Positions 8,999 through 18,301 of a DNA stretch of 36,092 bases are shown one piece after another. How positions within the stretch are numbered: the stretch's first letter is position 1; every line of letters begins with the position of its first letter. The notes below the pieces were generated by a model. It saw only the letters and a list, made by a program, of their open reading frames with translations, searched no databases and was not told the DNA's origin. The translations under genes and the position numbers were made by a program. Source of the DNA: JBEKHT01 sp049511715. GTDB taxonomy: Bacteria > Chloroflexota > Anaerolineae > Anaerolineales > RBG-16-64-43. The stretch is taken from the NCBI GenBank assembly GCA_049511715.1, contig JBEKXU010000032.1:1-36092 (forward strand). Reading direction: 5' to 3'.

Positions 8999-9658
8999 GA
9001 GTCAAGACCTCCCCAATACCACGGGGAAAGATTGTACCGCTCCCCAACGCCGAGCAGAAGGCCCATATTCACTCGTCCATGGCATTATTCAGCGAGCCTT
9101 GATCCTCCAATTAGCAGGCTCCCCGAGGAAGCCACGACAGCCTTGAGGCCCATGAGCATTACGAGCGGCAAGGCTGCTGTTCCGGGTCCAGAAGGGTTGA
9201 CGAGAGATCCCCTGCTGGCAGAGAGGCAAAATGCTGAAGCAGATCCCCAACGCCACGGACCTCCGCCGCTTGTGGAGCCGGCCTCATGACAGCTGACGCG
9301 CGGTCGCCCAAATTGGCAGGCGCGACCCGCTCCGCTCAAGCATCAGCGAATCCACTCACATCAAGAGTTGTCCGCAGATTCAGGCCCACTCATCCCCGGT
9401 TTTTTCCTTGGAGGTGGAGTCCCTGATCAACCCCCAGACACTCCTTGACCTCGGCATCCGCTAGGGTAGAATTCCGCAAGACGGTCCGGATTGCCTGCTC
9501 CGGACTCAAATCTGCGCCGATTCGGAGCCCCAGCTCAAGGAAGCACTCGCCATCAGGGGACCCGGGCTGACTCGGGCAGTGATCGCCCCCCATAGACACC
9601 GCTTTTCGGCTACGGCGATCGCGAGCGGCTCGAATTTTCTCGGGTTCATTCAACGTCG
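8999..9658. other. Intergenic region, possible small minus-strand gene 9390-9653
   Basis: No firm gene. The minus-strand frame 9390-9653 (TTG start, 87 codons) encodes a hydrophilic peptide with a plausible helical end (SPEQAIRTVLRNSTLADAEV). It has no ribosome binding site and no relative I recognise, so I do not call it a gene. Confidence 0.4.
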
Positions 9659-10642
9659 ATGCCCAATTTGCTGATCGCAGTATTCGTTCTTGCCGTGCTT
9701 TTTGGGGCGATGAATGGCTATGTGGATAGCTCGGCCATGGTCGCCACCGTGATCGCCTCTCGGGCTCTTCCGCCGCGTCTGGCGCTGGGATTGAGCGCCC
9801 TGGCCGGATTCTTAGGACCCTTCCTCTTTGGGACCGCGGTGGCCGCCACCATTGGGTCCAACTTGCTGGTCCCCACTGCGATTACGTTCCAAGACCTTCT
9901 TTCCGGCCTCGGCGCTGCGGTCCTGTGGAACTTTCTCTCCGTGAGACTCGGGATTCCCTCCAGTTCTACCCATGCTCTTCTTGGGGGGCTCCTCGGAGCC
10001 GGCCTCATCTCGGGCGGGGCGGCCGCCGTGAAAGCTCAGGGGCTGACCCTCGCTCTAGTTGCCCTTTTTACCTCCCCGCCCCTCGGCCTCCTCGCCGGCT
10101 ACGTCGTGATGCGCCTGACGGTCTGGCTTTCATGGGACGCCTCACCGCGGGCCAATAACTTCTTCCGGTGGGGACAGGTGTTGACCGTGTTTGCCCTTGC
10201 CTTGGCCCACGGAGGCAATGACGGCCAGAAGTCGATGGGAGTCATGACCCTGGGGCTACTGGTCTCCGGTCTGATCACCGGCTTTCGCGTTCCGCTATGG
10301 GTGGTCGCCCTCAGTGCCCTGGCCATGGGAAGCGGCTCGTTCTTCGGGGCCTGGAGGGTGATCCGCACCGTGGGAGGGGGAATCATTCGCATCCGACCGA
10401 TTCACGGGTTCACTGCGCTCCTGAGCTCAGCGATTGTGGTCCTCGCGGCAACCCTGCTCGGAGGACCGGTAACCAGCACCCAGGTTCTCAGCACGAGCAT
10501 CATGGGAGTGGGGAGCGCGGAGCGCCTGGGCAAGGTCCACTGGGAGGTGGGGCGGGACATGCTCATTTCCTGGATCCTCACCATCCCAGCAACCGCGGCG
10601 GTAAGCGCGATCCTATCCCTCGCCCTGAGGCGATTCCTCTAG
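9659..10642 (+). CDS. pit: PiT family inorganic phosphate transporter
   Basis: 327 residues with about 10 membrane segments. The two inverted PiT signatures are seen: GAMNGYVDSSAMVAT near residue 17 (a variant of GxNDxANS) with GIPSSSTHALLGG, and AHGGNDGQKSMG in the second half with GPVTSTQVLSTSIMGVG. The family imports phosphate with H+ or Na+. The first half-signature lacks the usual ND pair (NGYVDS instead of NDxANS). No DUF47/PhoU-like partner is adjacent. The start ATG has no clear ribosome binding site. Confidence 0.93.
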   Translation: MPNLLIAVFVLAVLFGAMNGYVDSSAMVATVIASRALPPRLALGLSALAGFLGPFLFGTAVAATIGSNLLVPTAITFQDLLSGLGAAVLWNFLSVRLGIPSSSTHALLGGLLGAGLISGGAAAVKAQGLTLALVALFTSPPLGLLAGYVVMRLTVWLSWDASPRANNFFRWGQVLTVFALALAHGGNDGQKSMGVMTLGLLVSGLITGFRVPLWVVALSALAMGSGSFFGAWRVIRTVGGGIIRIRPIHGFTALLSSAIVVLAATLLGGPVTSTQVLSTSIMGVGSAERLGKVHWEVGRDMLISWILTIPATAAVSAILSLALRRFL

Positions 10643-10884
10643 CGCAATCGCGTTCCTGCTCGAACGAGCCAAAACCGCGACGAACCCGAGAAGGATCGAG
10701 CGCATGATCGCCTTGCCTCAGGTCTGGAAACCGCCCTCTCGCAAGGTGCGGCCGCTGACCCCCCTCGCCCCGTCGGTGTGGCCGTGGTGGCCTCGGCCCG
10801 GACCGCAGGCTCGGGAAGAGTCCCTACGCCGCATCGTAATGCGGGGTTCCATCATGCTCATGGTGATCGGTCAATAGCCAGGTC

Positions 10885-11853
10885 TCAAGTTGAGCCCGCC
10901 AAGAACTTCGCCACAAGCTGGCTGGCTTCCTCGAAAGCCACTGCCCCCGCTTGAATCCAATGGATCTGGGGATCGTCCGGCCGAAACCAGTTTGACTGGT
11001 GACGGATGAGGCGCCGTGTCGCCTGGCGGATCGCCGCGACACACTCCTCCATGGTCAAACTCCCGCGAAGATATTCAATGATTTGCCCATAACCCAGAGC
11101 CGAAAACGCTGGAAGATCTGGAGAGAAGCCGCGGTCCAGCAGATCTTGCACCTCACGCACCCAACCCCGTTCAAGCATTTCATCGATCCGTCGGTCCGCG
11201 CGGGCATAGAGCTCCTGGCGAGGTCTGGTCAAGCCGATCTGCAAGCTGAGAAAAGATACCGGGCCGTGCGTCCGCAGGCTGGAAAAGGGCTCACCAGTTC
11301 CTAGCACAACCTCCAGCGCACGGATGGTGCGACGCACGTTTCGGGCGTCGATGGATGCGGCCGCGCGAGGATCCCTGCGTTCGAGCTCCTCGTGCAACGC
11401 GCGCCCGCCGTCGCTGCGGGCCCGCTGTTCCAGTTCGCGACGGAGCTGGAGGTCGGGGGGCGCTGGCGGAATTTCCCAGCCCTCGAGGATAGCGTGCACG
11501 TACTGACCAGTTCCCCCAGCAAGGATCGGCAGGTGATGGCGGAAGAGAACTCCCTCGATTTCGTGCAACGCCCGCGCCCGATACAAAGCCAGGCTCCAGG
11601 GCTGATCAATGTCGGTCACATCGACCAGATGGTGAGGAATTCTCATCCTTTCTTCGCGCGAAGGTTTGGCAGTGCCAATATCCATGCCGCGGTAGACCAG
11701 CCGCGAATCCGCGGAAAGGATCTCCCCCTCGAAAACCTCGCACAGCCGCACTGCCAACTCGCTCTTGCCAACTGCTGTCGGCCCGACAACAGCGACCAAG
11801 TGCGGGAGAGGGGGTCCATCCAGTCGGGTGCGGCTGTTCCCTTGAACAGTCAT
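10885..11853 (-). CDS. miaA: tRNA dimethylallyltransferase
   Basis: 322 residues. It transfers dimethylallyl to A37 of tRNAs that read codons starting with U. Motifs: P-loop GPTAVGKSELAVRL (from residue 24), SADSRLVYRGMDIGTAKP, the DVTDIDQPWSLALYRA segment, PILAGGTGQYVHAIL and the tRNA-contact end LGYGQIIEYLRG with RLIRHQSNWFR. The frame stays open upstream, but homology begins only at the ATG at 11853. It lies 161 bases behind the glycosyltransferase gene on the same strand. Confidence 0.96.
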   Translation of the reverse strand: MTVQGNSRTRLDGPPLPHLVAVVGPTAVGKSELAVRLCEVFEGEILSADSRLVYRGMDIGTAKPSREERMRIPHHLVDVTDIDQPWSLALYRARALHEIEGVLFRHHLPILAGGTGQYVHAILEGWEIPPAPPDLQLRRELEQRARSDGGRALHEELERRDPRAAASIDARNVRRTIRALEVVLGTGEPFSSLRTHGPVSFLSLQIGLTRPRQELYARADRRIDEMLERGWVREVQDLLDRGFSPDLPAFSALGYGQIIEYLRGSLTMEECVAAIRQATRRLIRHQSNWFRPDDPQIHWIQAGAVAFEEASQLVAKFLAGST

Positions 11854-12014
11854 GATCCTATCTTTTTCTCCTCTTGAAGACGGAGCCGGATTCCGGCTCT
11901 GCTGGGGGGCGCCAACCGGAGCCTTTCTCCGCAGCGGCTTTCCTCTTGGACCCTGCGCCGATCCAAGAAGGGGTGCTCGGCTGAACGACTCGAAACGGTC
12001 CGAACCGCACGACC

Positions 12015-13238
12015 TCAGCGCTGGGTCTCCCGCGATTCGGGGGAGAGTCGCTCCCTCCTGGGAGCGCGGGTTCTTCGACGAGAGCTTCTCTGGTTGCGGC
12101 GACCCGCCTGGCACAGAATCTCATAGAAATTGAGAAGGTGCGCCACCGTCACCTCGATGCCATAGCGGCCTGCTGTTTCCATGGCCCCCAAGCGAAGGCG
12201 CTGGCGCAACTCCGCGTCCCCGGCCATGCGGGTGACCATGGCGGTGAAAGCCCCAAGATCGTTGTCCGCCAGCAGACCGTTCCTCTCATGCTCGATCAGG
12301 TCGCCGACCCCGGGAGAAGCGATGCCCACGGCGGGCAAACCAGCGGCCATGCCTTCGGTGATCGTCAGCGGATGCACCTCCGAGACCGATGCCGTGACGA
12401 AGAAATCGGCCGCTCGAAGGTAGCGGGGCAGGTCTTCGTAGCCGATCTGACCAAGGAAGTGAACGCGACCTTCCAATCCGCCTTGGTGGGCCTGATCCTC
12501 CAGGTTGTCGCGCTCCGGTCCTTCGCCGACCAGGGCCAGGTGGACCCGGGGACAGGCGGCCGCTACTCCCCGGAAGGCTCTCAAGAGGAAAGCCAGGTTC
12601 TTTTCCGGCCCCAGCCGTCCAACGTAGACCGCCAGGACCGTTTTCTCTGAAAGGCCCAACCGATCCTTGAGCTGATCCGGGGTTGCCTCGCGGAAGGGCG
12701 CAAGCTCGATCCCGTTTGGGACGATCTCGATTGCCGATTTGACCCCCAGATTGCGCAGAACTTGGCACAGTCCAGCCGAGGGCGCGATGACCAGCGAGCA
12801 CTCGCGACAGAAGCTCGCCAGGTAGGCCTGCAGGACGGCTGTCGTCAGGATTTCGGGAAACGCGGGAACATAGTACTGGGCATAGAGATCGTAGCGGGTA
12901 TGGTTCGTGAAGACAACAGGAACTCCCAGCGGGACGGCATAGCGCAGGGCAAGTTGACCACTTACAAAAGGGTGATGCACGTGCAGGAGGTCCATCGAGC
13001 GGATGAGACGTCGGATCTCAGGGGTATGTCTCCATCCAAAGGAGAAGCCTGTATTCGACACGGGCAGGCCTGGAGACCGCCAGACATTGGGCTCCGCGTC
13101 ATGAAATTGTTCATGGCCGAATGTGAAAACGAAGACCTCGTGACCCGCACGCTCCAGGGTGCGTTTGATCAATGCGATGTGGGTCGTCACTCCGCTGACA
13201 TGGGGCGTGTAGATGTCCGCCATCATTCCAATGCGCAT
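12015..13238 (-). CDS. GT4 family glycosyltransferase (diacylglycerol glucosyltransferase-like)
   Basis: 407 residues. The start at 13238 gives MRIGMMADIYTPHVSGVTTH, the typical N-terminus of lipid-directed GT4 enzymes. Other marks: LLHVHHPFVSGQLALRYA, VPVVFTNHTRYDLYAQYYVP, EIVPNGIELAPF, YVGRLGPEKNLAFLLRAF and the nucleotide-sugar site SEVHPLTITEGMAAGLPAVG. The acceptor is probably a membrane lipid such as diacylglycerol or phosphatidylinositol, by resemblance only. The last 30 residues are an unusual Arg-rich tail. GAGGGGAG lies very close to the start. Confidence 0.93.
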   Translation of the reverse strand: MRIGMMADIYTPHVSGVTTHIALIKRTLERAGHEVFVFTFGHEQFHDAEPNVWRSPGLPVSNTGFSFGWRHTPEIRRLIRSMDLLHVHHPFVSGQLALRYAVPLGVPVVFTNHTRYDLYAQYYVPAFPEILTTAVLQAYLASFCRECSLVIAPSAGLCQVLRNLGVKSAIEIVPNGIELAPFREATPDQLKDRLGLSEKTVLAVYVGRLGPEKNLAFLLRAFRGVAAACPRVHLALVGEGPERDNLEDQAHQGGLEGRVHFLGQIGYEDLPRYLRAADFFVTASVSEVHPLTITEGMAAGLPAVGIASPGVGDLIEHERNGLLADNDLGAFTAMVTRMAGDAELRQRLRLGAMETAGRYGIEVTVAHLLNFYEILCQAGRRNQRSSRRRTRAPRRERLSPESRETQR

Positions 13239-13835
13239 ACTCCCCTCATTCGGACGAATCGTAGGCCAGCCAGACATTACCGTCAAGGAAAGAATACCCA
13301 GCGTCAGGCGAGACCCTCAAACCCCTCAAAGCCTATGCCACCTTCCCTCATCTTTCGAGATCATCGCTGCGGACGAGCCGGCCCTCCAGCGCGGAGGGTG
13401 GCAACCTCCAGTGGAGGGGGCCTGAGTCTCCGCCCCGCTGAGGGCGGAAACCCTTGCCGATGAGCTCGCTGGGTTGCTCGCTGCCTCCGGTGCGCGGGAG
13501 GAGCCCAGGACCGGAGGAACGCCCGGCGCCTCGAAAACTGGACAACACCTTGGGACATTAGATCGGCTCCAGAAATGCCTCGCTAACGCTCCCCGGATGG
13601 GAAATCCTCCCGCCTTGGCTGACGCCACCATCTCCTGCCGCCAGCCCAAGGGAGTGACATCTGTTCAGATTTGATTTCAATCCTTGCGATCTCATGCCAA
13701 ACAGCCCAGGGCAGGAATCCCTGATCCGCCCCTTTGGGCCCTGACCCTTGGGGGGCCTGTCAGCCATCCTTTTTGGGTCGGATTTGCCTCCTTGGCAATA
13801 ACCCGGGCCCAAGCTTCGCTCTTGGAGGCAAAAAG
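13239..13835. other. Intergenic region rich in hairpins
   Basis: No gene is supported. Several GC-rich inverted repeats occur between 13380 and 13520, for example CCGCCC/GGGCGG and CCTCC/GGAGG. An AGGGTGGCAACC string near 13396 recalls a T-box, but the other T-box parts are missing. Confidence 0.45.
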
Positions 13836-13863
13836 TTGACAAGACGTCCTTCACTGCTATAAT
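13836..13863 (+). promoter_or_regulatory. Strong sigma70-type promoter
   Basis: Consensus TTGACA (13836-13841) and TATAAT (13858-13863) with a 16-base spacer. It lies about 400 bases before the ABC transporter operon and directly ahead of a foldable segment. Confidence 0.75.
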
Positions 13864-13869
13864 CGTCAA

Positions 13870-14030
13870 AATAAGTGGGCTCAGGTGCCGCCCCGAGATT
13901 CGCATACGCCGTGCCCTCGGGAACGATCCTGTCTTGCGGTTCTACGATGGGCCATTCGTAGTTTGCGCATCGCCCCTCAGAATCCAGTGGGGATTTCGAA
14001 CAATCAAACAGGCGGCATCAACCCGGTCGG
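13870..14030 (+). ncRNA. Candidate structured RNA or leader, unclassified
   Basis: Starting about 7 bases after the promoter, the segment can close on itself: GGG...GTGCCGCC (13877-13892) pairs with GGCGGCAT...CCC (14011-14024). Inside are CCGAG/CTCGG (13893-13897 with 13916-13920), CTACGA/TCGTAG (13942-13947 with 13956-13961, extended by TGCG/CGCA) and CCCC/GGGG (13973-13976 with 13989-13992). The length of about 160 bases and the closed layout suit a 6S-like RNA or an operon leader. I match it to no known class, and GC-rich DNA makes hairpins by chance. Confidence 0.3.
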
Positions 14031-14276
14031 GTCCGAAGTCGCATATCTTTCCGGCAGGGCGTGATGCGTAAGGCATGAACAAGGGCCCCACGCCAGGGAG
14101 GTGCCATTCCCTCAATGCAAACTGTGCCCAGCTCGACCTAGTCAATGAAGGGAGGTGGATGAGCGCCAGCTGCCGCCGCATGGCGGTACCTGCCCGCGGA
14201 AACGATTGGCTTGTTCTTGAGCTTCTCATCGGCAAGAGCATGGTTCGTCGGATAGAGGGGAAAAGGAGGAGTTGAA

Positions 14277-15476
14277 ATGAAGGCTCGATATGTATTAACC
14301 GCGCTGTTCATTCTTTCCATGGTGCTGGCAGCCTGCGCGCCCGCAGCCACGGCTCCGGCCGCTTGCAAGACGGACGCCTTCGGCTGCGCAGTGTTCAAGC
14401 CAGGGGCGCCAATCGTTATCGGGGTGGGCGCGCCCATGACCGGTGGCAACGCGTCCTTCGGCATTGATATCTCCAATGCCCAGAAGATCGCGGCGACGGA
14501 CGCCGCAACATTCGATGGTCACCCGTTCCAGATTGACGCCGAGGACGACGGCGGGACCGCAGAGGGCGGCGCGGCGGTCGCCAACAAGTTCGTCTCCGAA
14601 CCCAGCGTGGTCGCCGTGGCAGGACACGTCTTCTCCGGCGCCACACAGGCGGCGATCCCCATCTACGAGAAGGCCGGCATCCCGATGATGTCACCTTCCG
14701 CGACCAATCCGGCCCTGACCCAATCCGGGTCCAAGGTGTTCAACCGGCTGGTCTTCACCGACGCGGAGCAGGGCAAGTTCGCGGCCCAGTACCTCTACAA
14801 CAAGCTCAACGTCAAGCAGTTGGCGGTCATGGACGATGGCGCAACCTACGGAGCTGGCCTTGCCGGCGTGGTCAAAGACACTTTCACCAGCCTGGGTGGC
14901 ACCGTGGTTTCCTACACGACCATCACCCCCGGCCTGGCCGACTACAGCGCGCCTCTAGCCGCCGTTGCCTCCAAGAAGCCTCAGGCGCTTTTCTATGGCG
15001 GCTATGTTGCCGAAGGCGTGATCATCGCCAACCAGATGGCCCAGTCCGGGTTAAAGGGCGTGATCCTGTTCAGCGATGACGGCGTCTACGGTGCCGACTT
15101 CATCAGCCGCGCCGGGCCCAATGCTGAGGGGGCCTATGCCACGGGTCTGATCCCGCCGCCCTCGCCTGCCAAGACCAAGTTCGACGCAGAGTATCTGGCG
15201 GCCTACGGACAGCCAGCCGGGAAGCTCTCCCCGTACAGCTGGACCGGGTACGATTCCGCCGCGGTGCTCATCCATGTGATCGAGCAGGTGGGGATCCAGG
15301 GCTCGGACGGGAACTTGTATATCCCGCGCGGAGCGCTGGTCACGGCGGTGCGGAGCATCAGCGGGTACCAGGGGATCGCCGGAGTGGTCACCTGCGATCC
15401 GACCGGCGAATGCTCCGCCTCGGGACCGACCTTCTATCAGGTCAAGAACGGGCAGTGGGTGATCGCCGGGTCCTGA
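14277..15476 (+). CDS. livJ: Branched-chain amino-acid-type ABC transporter, substrate-binding lipoprotein
   Basis: 399 residues. A lipoprotein signal ends LSMVLAAC, so the mature Cys (about residue 20) is lipid-anchored. The rest is a Peripla_BP_6/LivJ-type protein: IVIGVGAPMTGGNASFGIDI, VVAVAGHVFSGATQAAIPIYE, GIPMMSPSATNP and VAVMDDGATYG-like strands. The ligand may be Leu/Ile/Val or another small amide or acid; LivJ relatives vary. AGGAGG lies about 7 bases before the ATG. It is first in a five-gene operon in the order binding protein, LivH, LivM, LivG, LivF. Confidence 0.93.
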   Translation: MKARYVLTALFILSMVLAACAPAATAPAACKTDAFGCAVFKPGAPIVIGVGAPMTGGNASFGIDISNAQKIAATDAATFDGHPFQIDAEDDGGTAEGGAAVANKFVSEPSVVAVAGHVFSGATQAAIPIYEKAGIPMMSPSATNPALTQSGSKVFNRLVFTDAEQGKFAAQYLYNKLNVKQLAVMDDGATYGAGLAGVVKDTFTSLGGTVVSYTTITPGLADYSAPLAAVASKKPQALFYGGYVAEGVIIANQMAQSGLKGVILFSDDGVYGADFISRAGPNAEGAYATGLIPPPSPAKTKFDAEYLAAYGQPAGKLSPYSWTGYDSAAVLIHVIEQVGIQGSDGNLYIPRGALVTAVRSISGYQGIAGVVTCDPTGECSASGPTFYQVKNGQWVIAGS

Positions 15477-15510
15477 TCCGGTGTTGCCAAGATTGTTGGT
15501 ATGATCTAGG

Positions 15511-15544
15511 AGGCGGGGCAGGAAGGAGGATGCCTGCCCCGCCT
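15511..15544 (+). terminator. Strong intergenic hairpin between binding-protein and permease genes
   Basis: A perfect 12-bp stem, AGGCGGGGCAGG with CCTGCCCCGCCT, and a 10-base loop. There is no T-run, so it is more likely an mRNA-stabilising or partial attenuation hairpin. That is common after binding-protein genes, which need higher expression than the permeases. Confidence 0.6.
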
Positions 15545-15599
15545 GCTTGACGGGCTTGGGAAGATCCGCCTGGTCTTCCAACTTCTGAGAGTGGACTTC

Positions 15600-16691
15600 A
15601 TGCAACCTGCCGTTGCCCTGCGCAGCCGAATCCCCCTAACCCCCTTCCAAATCGCCCAGATCGTCATCGGGATCGCGTTCACCATTTACCTTGTCTATCG
15701 TTTCTACGTCGTTCTCGTCGTGCAGCGCACGTACGGTCCCGATACCTGGTTGCGATTGGCGATCTCCGGACTTGTCCTCGGGGCCGTGTACGGCCTCATC
15801 GCCATCGGATACACGCTCGTCTATGGCATCCTGTTCATGATCAACTTCGCCCACGGCGATATCATGATGGTCGGGTGCTTTGGAGGGTACTTCGTGTTCG
15901 AGGCGCTGCGGGCGATCCATGCGCCGGGGGGCAGTTTCCTCGATGTCTACCCCATCCCCTCCGTCCTGCTGGCCTTTGCGGGCGGCATGGGGGTCGCCGC
16001 CGTCGGCGGCTATTTCCTGGAAAAGATCGCCTATCGTCCCTTGCGCAACGCGCCGCGCCTAGTCCCGCTCATCAGTGCCATTGGCGCCTCGATTTTCCTC
16101 GAGAACGCAGCGCAACTCTTGTTCGGTAGCCAGCCTCGCGACTACTCCAATCCTGCCGTTCTGACCCGAGGCACGGGATGGAATCTGTACGTCGGAGGAA
16201 CGGCGGTCGTGGTGACGTATACGGGCGTATTCACCTTCGTCCTGTCAATCCTGATGCTGATCGGTCTTTATCTGCTGGTCCAGCACACGCGGCTCGGGCG
16301 TGCCATGCGCGCCGTCGCCGAGAACAAGCCGGTCGCATCGCTCATGGGCATTGATGTGGACAGCGTGATCAGCCAGACCTTCATCATCAGCGGCGCGCTG
16401 GCGGGAGCGGCGGGCGTGATGTGGGGCGTTCATCTGGGGTTGGTCTATTACTATGTCGGGTTCGTCCCCGGCATCAAGGCATTCACGGCCGCGGTCCTGG
16501 GCGGGATCGGAAATGTTCCCGGCGCCATGCTCGGCGGGGTGTTCCTTGGCGTGGTCGAGGCTTTGGGCCCTCCAATCCTGGGATGGAGCTTCCAGCTGGC
16601 GGATGTCATTGCCTTCGCGATCCTCGTGCTGGTCCTTGTATTCCGACCGACGGGCCTTCTGGGAGAGGTGCTGACGGAGGCGAAGGTATGA
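15600..16691 (+). CDS. livH: Branched-chain amino-acid ABC transporter permease LivH
   Basis: About 363 residues with 8-9 membrane helices. Typical LivH strings are ISGLVLGAVYGLIAIGYTLVYGI, MINFAHGDIMMVG, LRNAPRLVPLISAIGASIFLEN, GRAMRAVAENKPVASLMGID and FTAAVLGGIGNVPGAMLGG (EAA-loop region and C-terminal glycine-rich end). A GTG at 15591 is an alternative start three codons upstream. The stop overlaps the start of livM (ATGA), which implies coupled translation. Confidence 0.95.
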   Translation: MQPAVALRSRIPLTPFQIAQIVIGIAFTIYLVYRFYVVLVVQRTYGPDTWLRLAISGLVLGAVYGLIAIGYTLVYGILFMINFAHGDIMMVGCFGGYFVFEALRAIHAPGGSFLDVYPIPSVLLAFAGGMGVAAVGGYFLEKIAYRPLRNAPRLVPLISAIGASIFLENAAQLLFGSQPRDYSNPAVLTRGTGWNLYVGGTAVVVTYTGVFTFVLSILMLIGLYLLVQHTRLGRAMRAVAENKPVASLMGIDVDSVISQTFIISGALAGAAGVMWGVHLGLVYYYVGFVPGIKAFTAAVLGGIGNVPGAMLGGVFLGVVEALGPPILGWSFQLADVIAFAILVLVLVFRPTGLLGEVLTEAKV

Positions 16692-18301
16692 CCCGCGACC
16701 GCCTGCGCCAGTCGCTGACCACGGGCGCGATTTTCGGCGTCGTCCTGGTCTTTCTCGTGCTGATCGGTTTCCAGGCGACTGCCGCCCAATTGATCGGCGG
16801 CCTTATCGGCAACGGCTATTCGATCGCGATTTCCGGAACCTCCGGCCTCGGCCTCGACATGCTGGTATTCTTTGCCCTGATCGGCCTGTGGGCCGGGATG
16901 AGCGCGGCACGAAGAAGAACCCCTGACCTCTGGAGCTACGCGCTGGAAGGGGCCGCCGTCACGGGGGCCGTGTCGGGCGCGGCGTTGGCCTTGTTTGGAT
17001 TCCTTGTCGATCAGCTGAGCGCGGCCGGGGTCGCCTTGAGTGCGTATCTTGCCCAGATGGTGACCTCCAATACCCAGCTTTTCATCCTGAACTTGCCGGC
17101 GACCCAGGTTGCGGTGCTCTATTTCGCCCTCATCCTCCTTTCGTCTCTCCTGGGGGCGGTGATGATGCGCGGCATGGTCCGCGCCTCCTGGCCGCAGAGG
17201 CTAAATGACCACCTGGGACGCCCCTTCGCGCGCCTGGGAGGATGGTTGAGCCACACCCTCCACAGGGTTACGGCCAACCGAGGCTCCCGCTACAGTTTGT
17301 ATGGCGTGCTGATCCTACTGGCCATCCTCATCCCGCAGGGTCTCGGACCGTTCTGGAACTACACCTTGGGGACCGTGTTGATCTACGTTCTCCTTGGCCT
17401 GGGTCTCAATGTCGTCGTCGGCCTAGCGGGCCTGTTGGACCTTGGCTACGTGGCCTTCTACGCGATCGGTGCGTACACGGTAGCGCTGCTCACGGCTCCT
17501 GCTCCCCACCATCTGCTCTGGAGCTTCTGGATCGCCCTGCCGATTGGTATCGCGGTGGCTGCCCTGGCCGGGGTCGTGCTCGGGGTCCCCGTCTTGCGGC
17601 TGCGCGGTGATTACCTGGCGATCGTCACCCTGGGCTTTGGCGAGATCCTGGGCACTCTAACCCGGGCGGACGCACTGACCTCGTTCACCGGCGGGCCGAT
17701 GGGTGTCAAGGATGTCGCCGGCCCCACGCTCTTCGGCCTATCCTTCTCAAGCGGCGCCGACTATATCTATTTGATGGCGCTGGGGACGATCGTCATCATC
17801 TTGATCACGACGCGGCTCCAGAATTCCCGGGTGGGACGAGCCTGGGAGGCCATGCGCGAGGATGAAACGGTGGCCCGCGCGATGGGAGTCAACACCCTGG
17901 TCCAAAAACTGCTCGCCTTCGGGATCGGGGCCGCCTTTGCCGGCATGGGCGGGGTCATCTTCGCTGCCCGAAACCAGTTCACCGGCCCGGACGACTACAC
18001 GCTGATGGTTTCGATCAATGTGCTCTGCCTGGTGATTGTGGGGGGGATGGGGAACATGCCAGGCGTGATCGCCGGAGCCCTGGTCCTCAAGGGGTTGCCC
18101 GAGGTACTCCGCCAGCTCCAAGACTATCGGCTGGTTGCCTTTGGGGCGCTGTTGGTCGTGATGATGATCGTGCGGCCCGAAGGGATTCTTCCCTCGCGCC
18201 GCCGCAGGCTGGAAGTGCATGCGGCCGAGAGCCCTCCCCAAACCGATTCGGAAGGCCCCGGCGACCGGGAAAGGCTGGCTCGCAATGACGGCCGCTCTTG
18301 A
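16688..18301 (+). CDS. livM: Branched-chain amino-acid ABC transporter permease LivM, N-terminally extended
   Basis: 537 residues, starting at the ATG that overlaps the livH stop. The last 330 residues are classic LivM: LGLNVVVGLAGLLDLGYVAFYAIGAY, LRLRGDYLAIVTLGFGEI, TRLQNSRVGRAWEAMREDE and MLVSINVLCLVIVGGMGNMPG-like end. The first 200 residues add several hydrophobic helices (for example AIFGVVLVFLVLIGFQATAAQ and YALEGAAVTGAVSGAALALFG) not found in the usual 300-420-residue LivM. What the extra helices do is unknown. Confidence 0.93.
   Translation: MTRDRLRQSLTTGAIFGVVLVFLVLIGFQATAAQLIGGLIGNGYSIAISGTSGLGLDMLVFFALIGLWAGMSAARRRTPDLWSYALEGAAVTGAVSGAALALFGFLVDQLSAAGVALSAYLAQMVTSNTQLFILNLPATQVAVLYFALILLSSLLGAVMMRGMVRASWPQRLNDHLGRPFARLGGWLSHTLHRVTANRGSRYSLYGVLILLAILIPQGLGPFWNYTLGTVLIYVLLGLGLNVVVGLAGLLDLGYVAFYAIGAYTVALLTAPAPHHLLWSFWIALPIGIAVAALAGVVLGVPVLRLRGDYLAIVTLGFGEILGTLTRADALTSFTGGPMGVKDVAGPTLFGLSFSSGADYIYLMALGTIVIILITTRLQNSRVGRAWEAMREDETVARAMGVNTLVQKLLAFGIGAAFAGMGGVIFAARNQFTGPDDYTLMVSINVLCLVIVGGMGNMPGVIAGALVLKGLPEVLRQLQDYRLVAFGALLVVMMIVRPEGILPSRRRRLEVHAAESPPQTDSEGPGDRERLARNDGRS

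Noticed and set aside
9390..9653. 87-codon minus-strand frame beside the PiT gene
   Set aside because: TTG start without ribosome binding site and no recognisable relative.
13381..13420. AGGGTGGCAACC string resembling a T-box
   Set aside because: No stem I with specifier loop, no AG bulge and no terminator with T-run; an overlapping divergent gene leaves no room for a leader.
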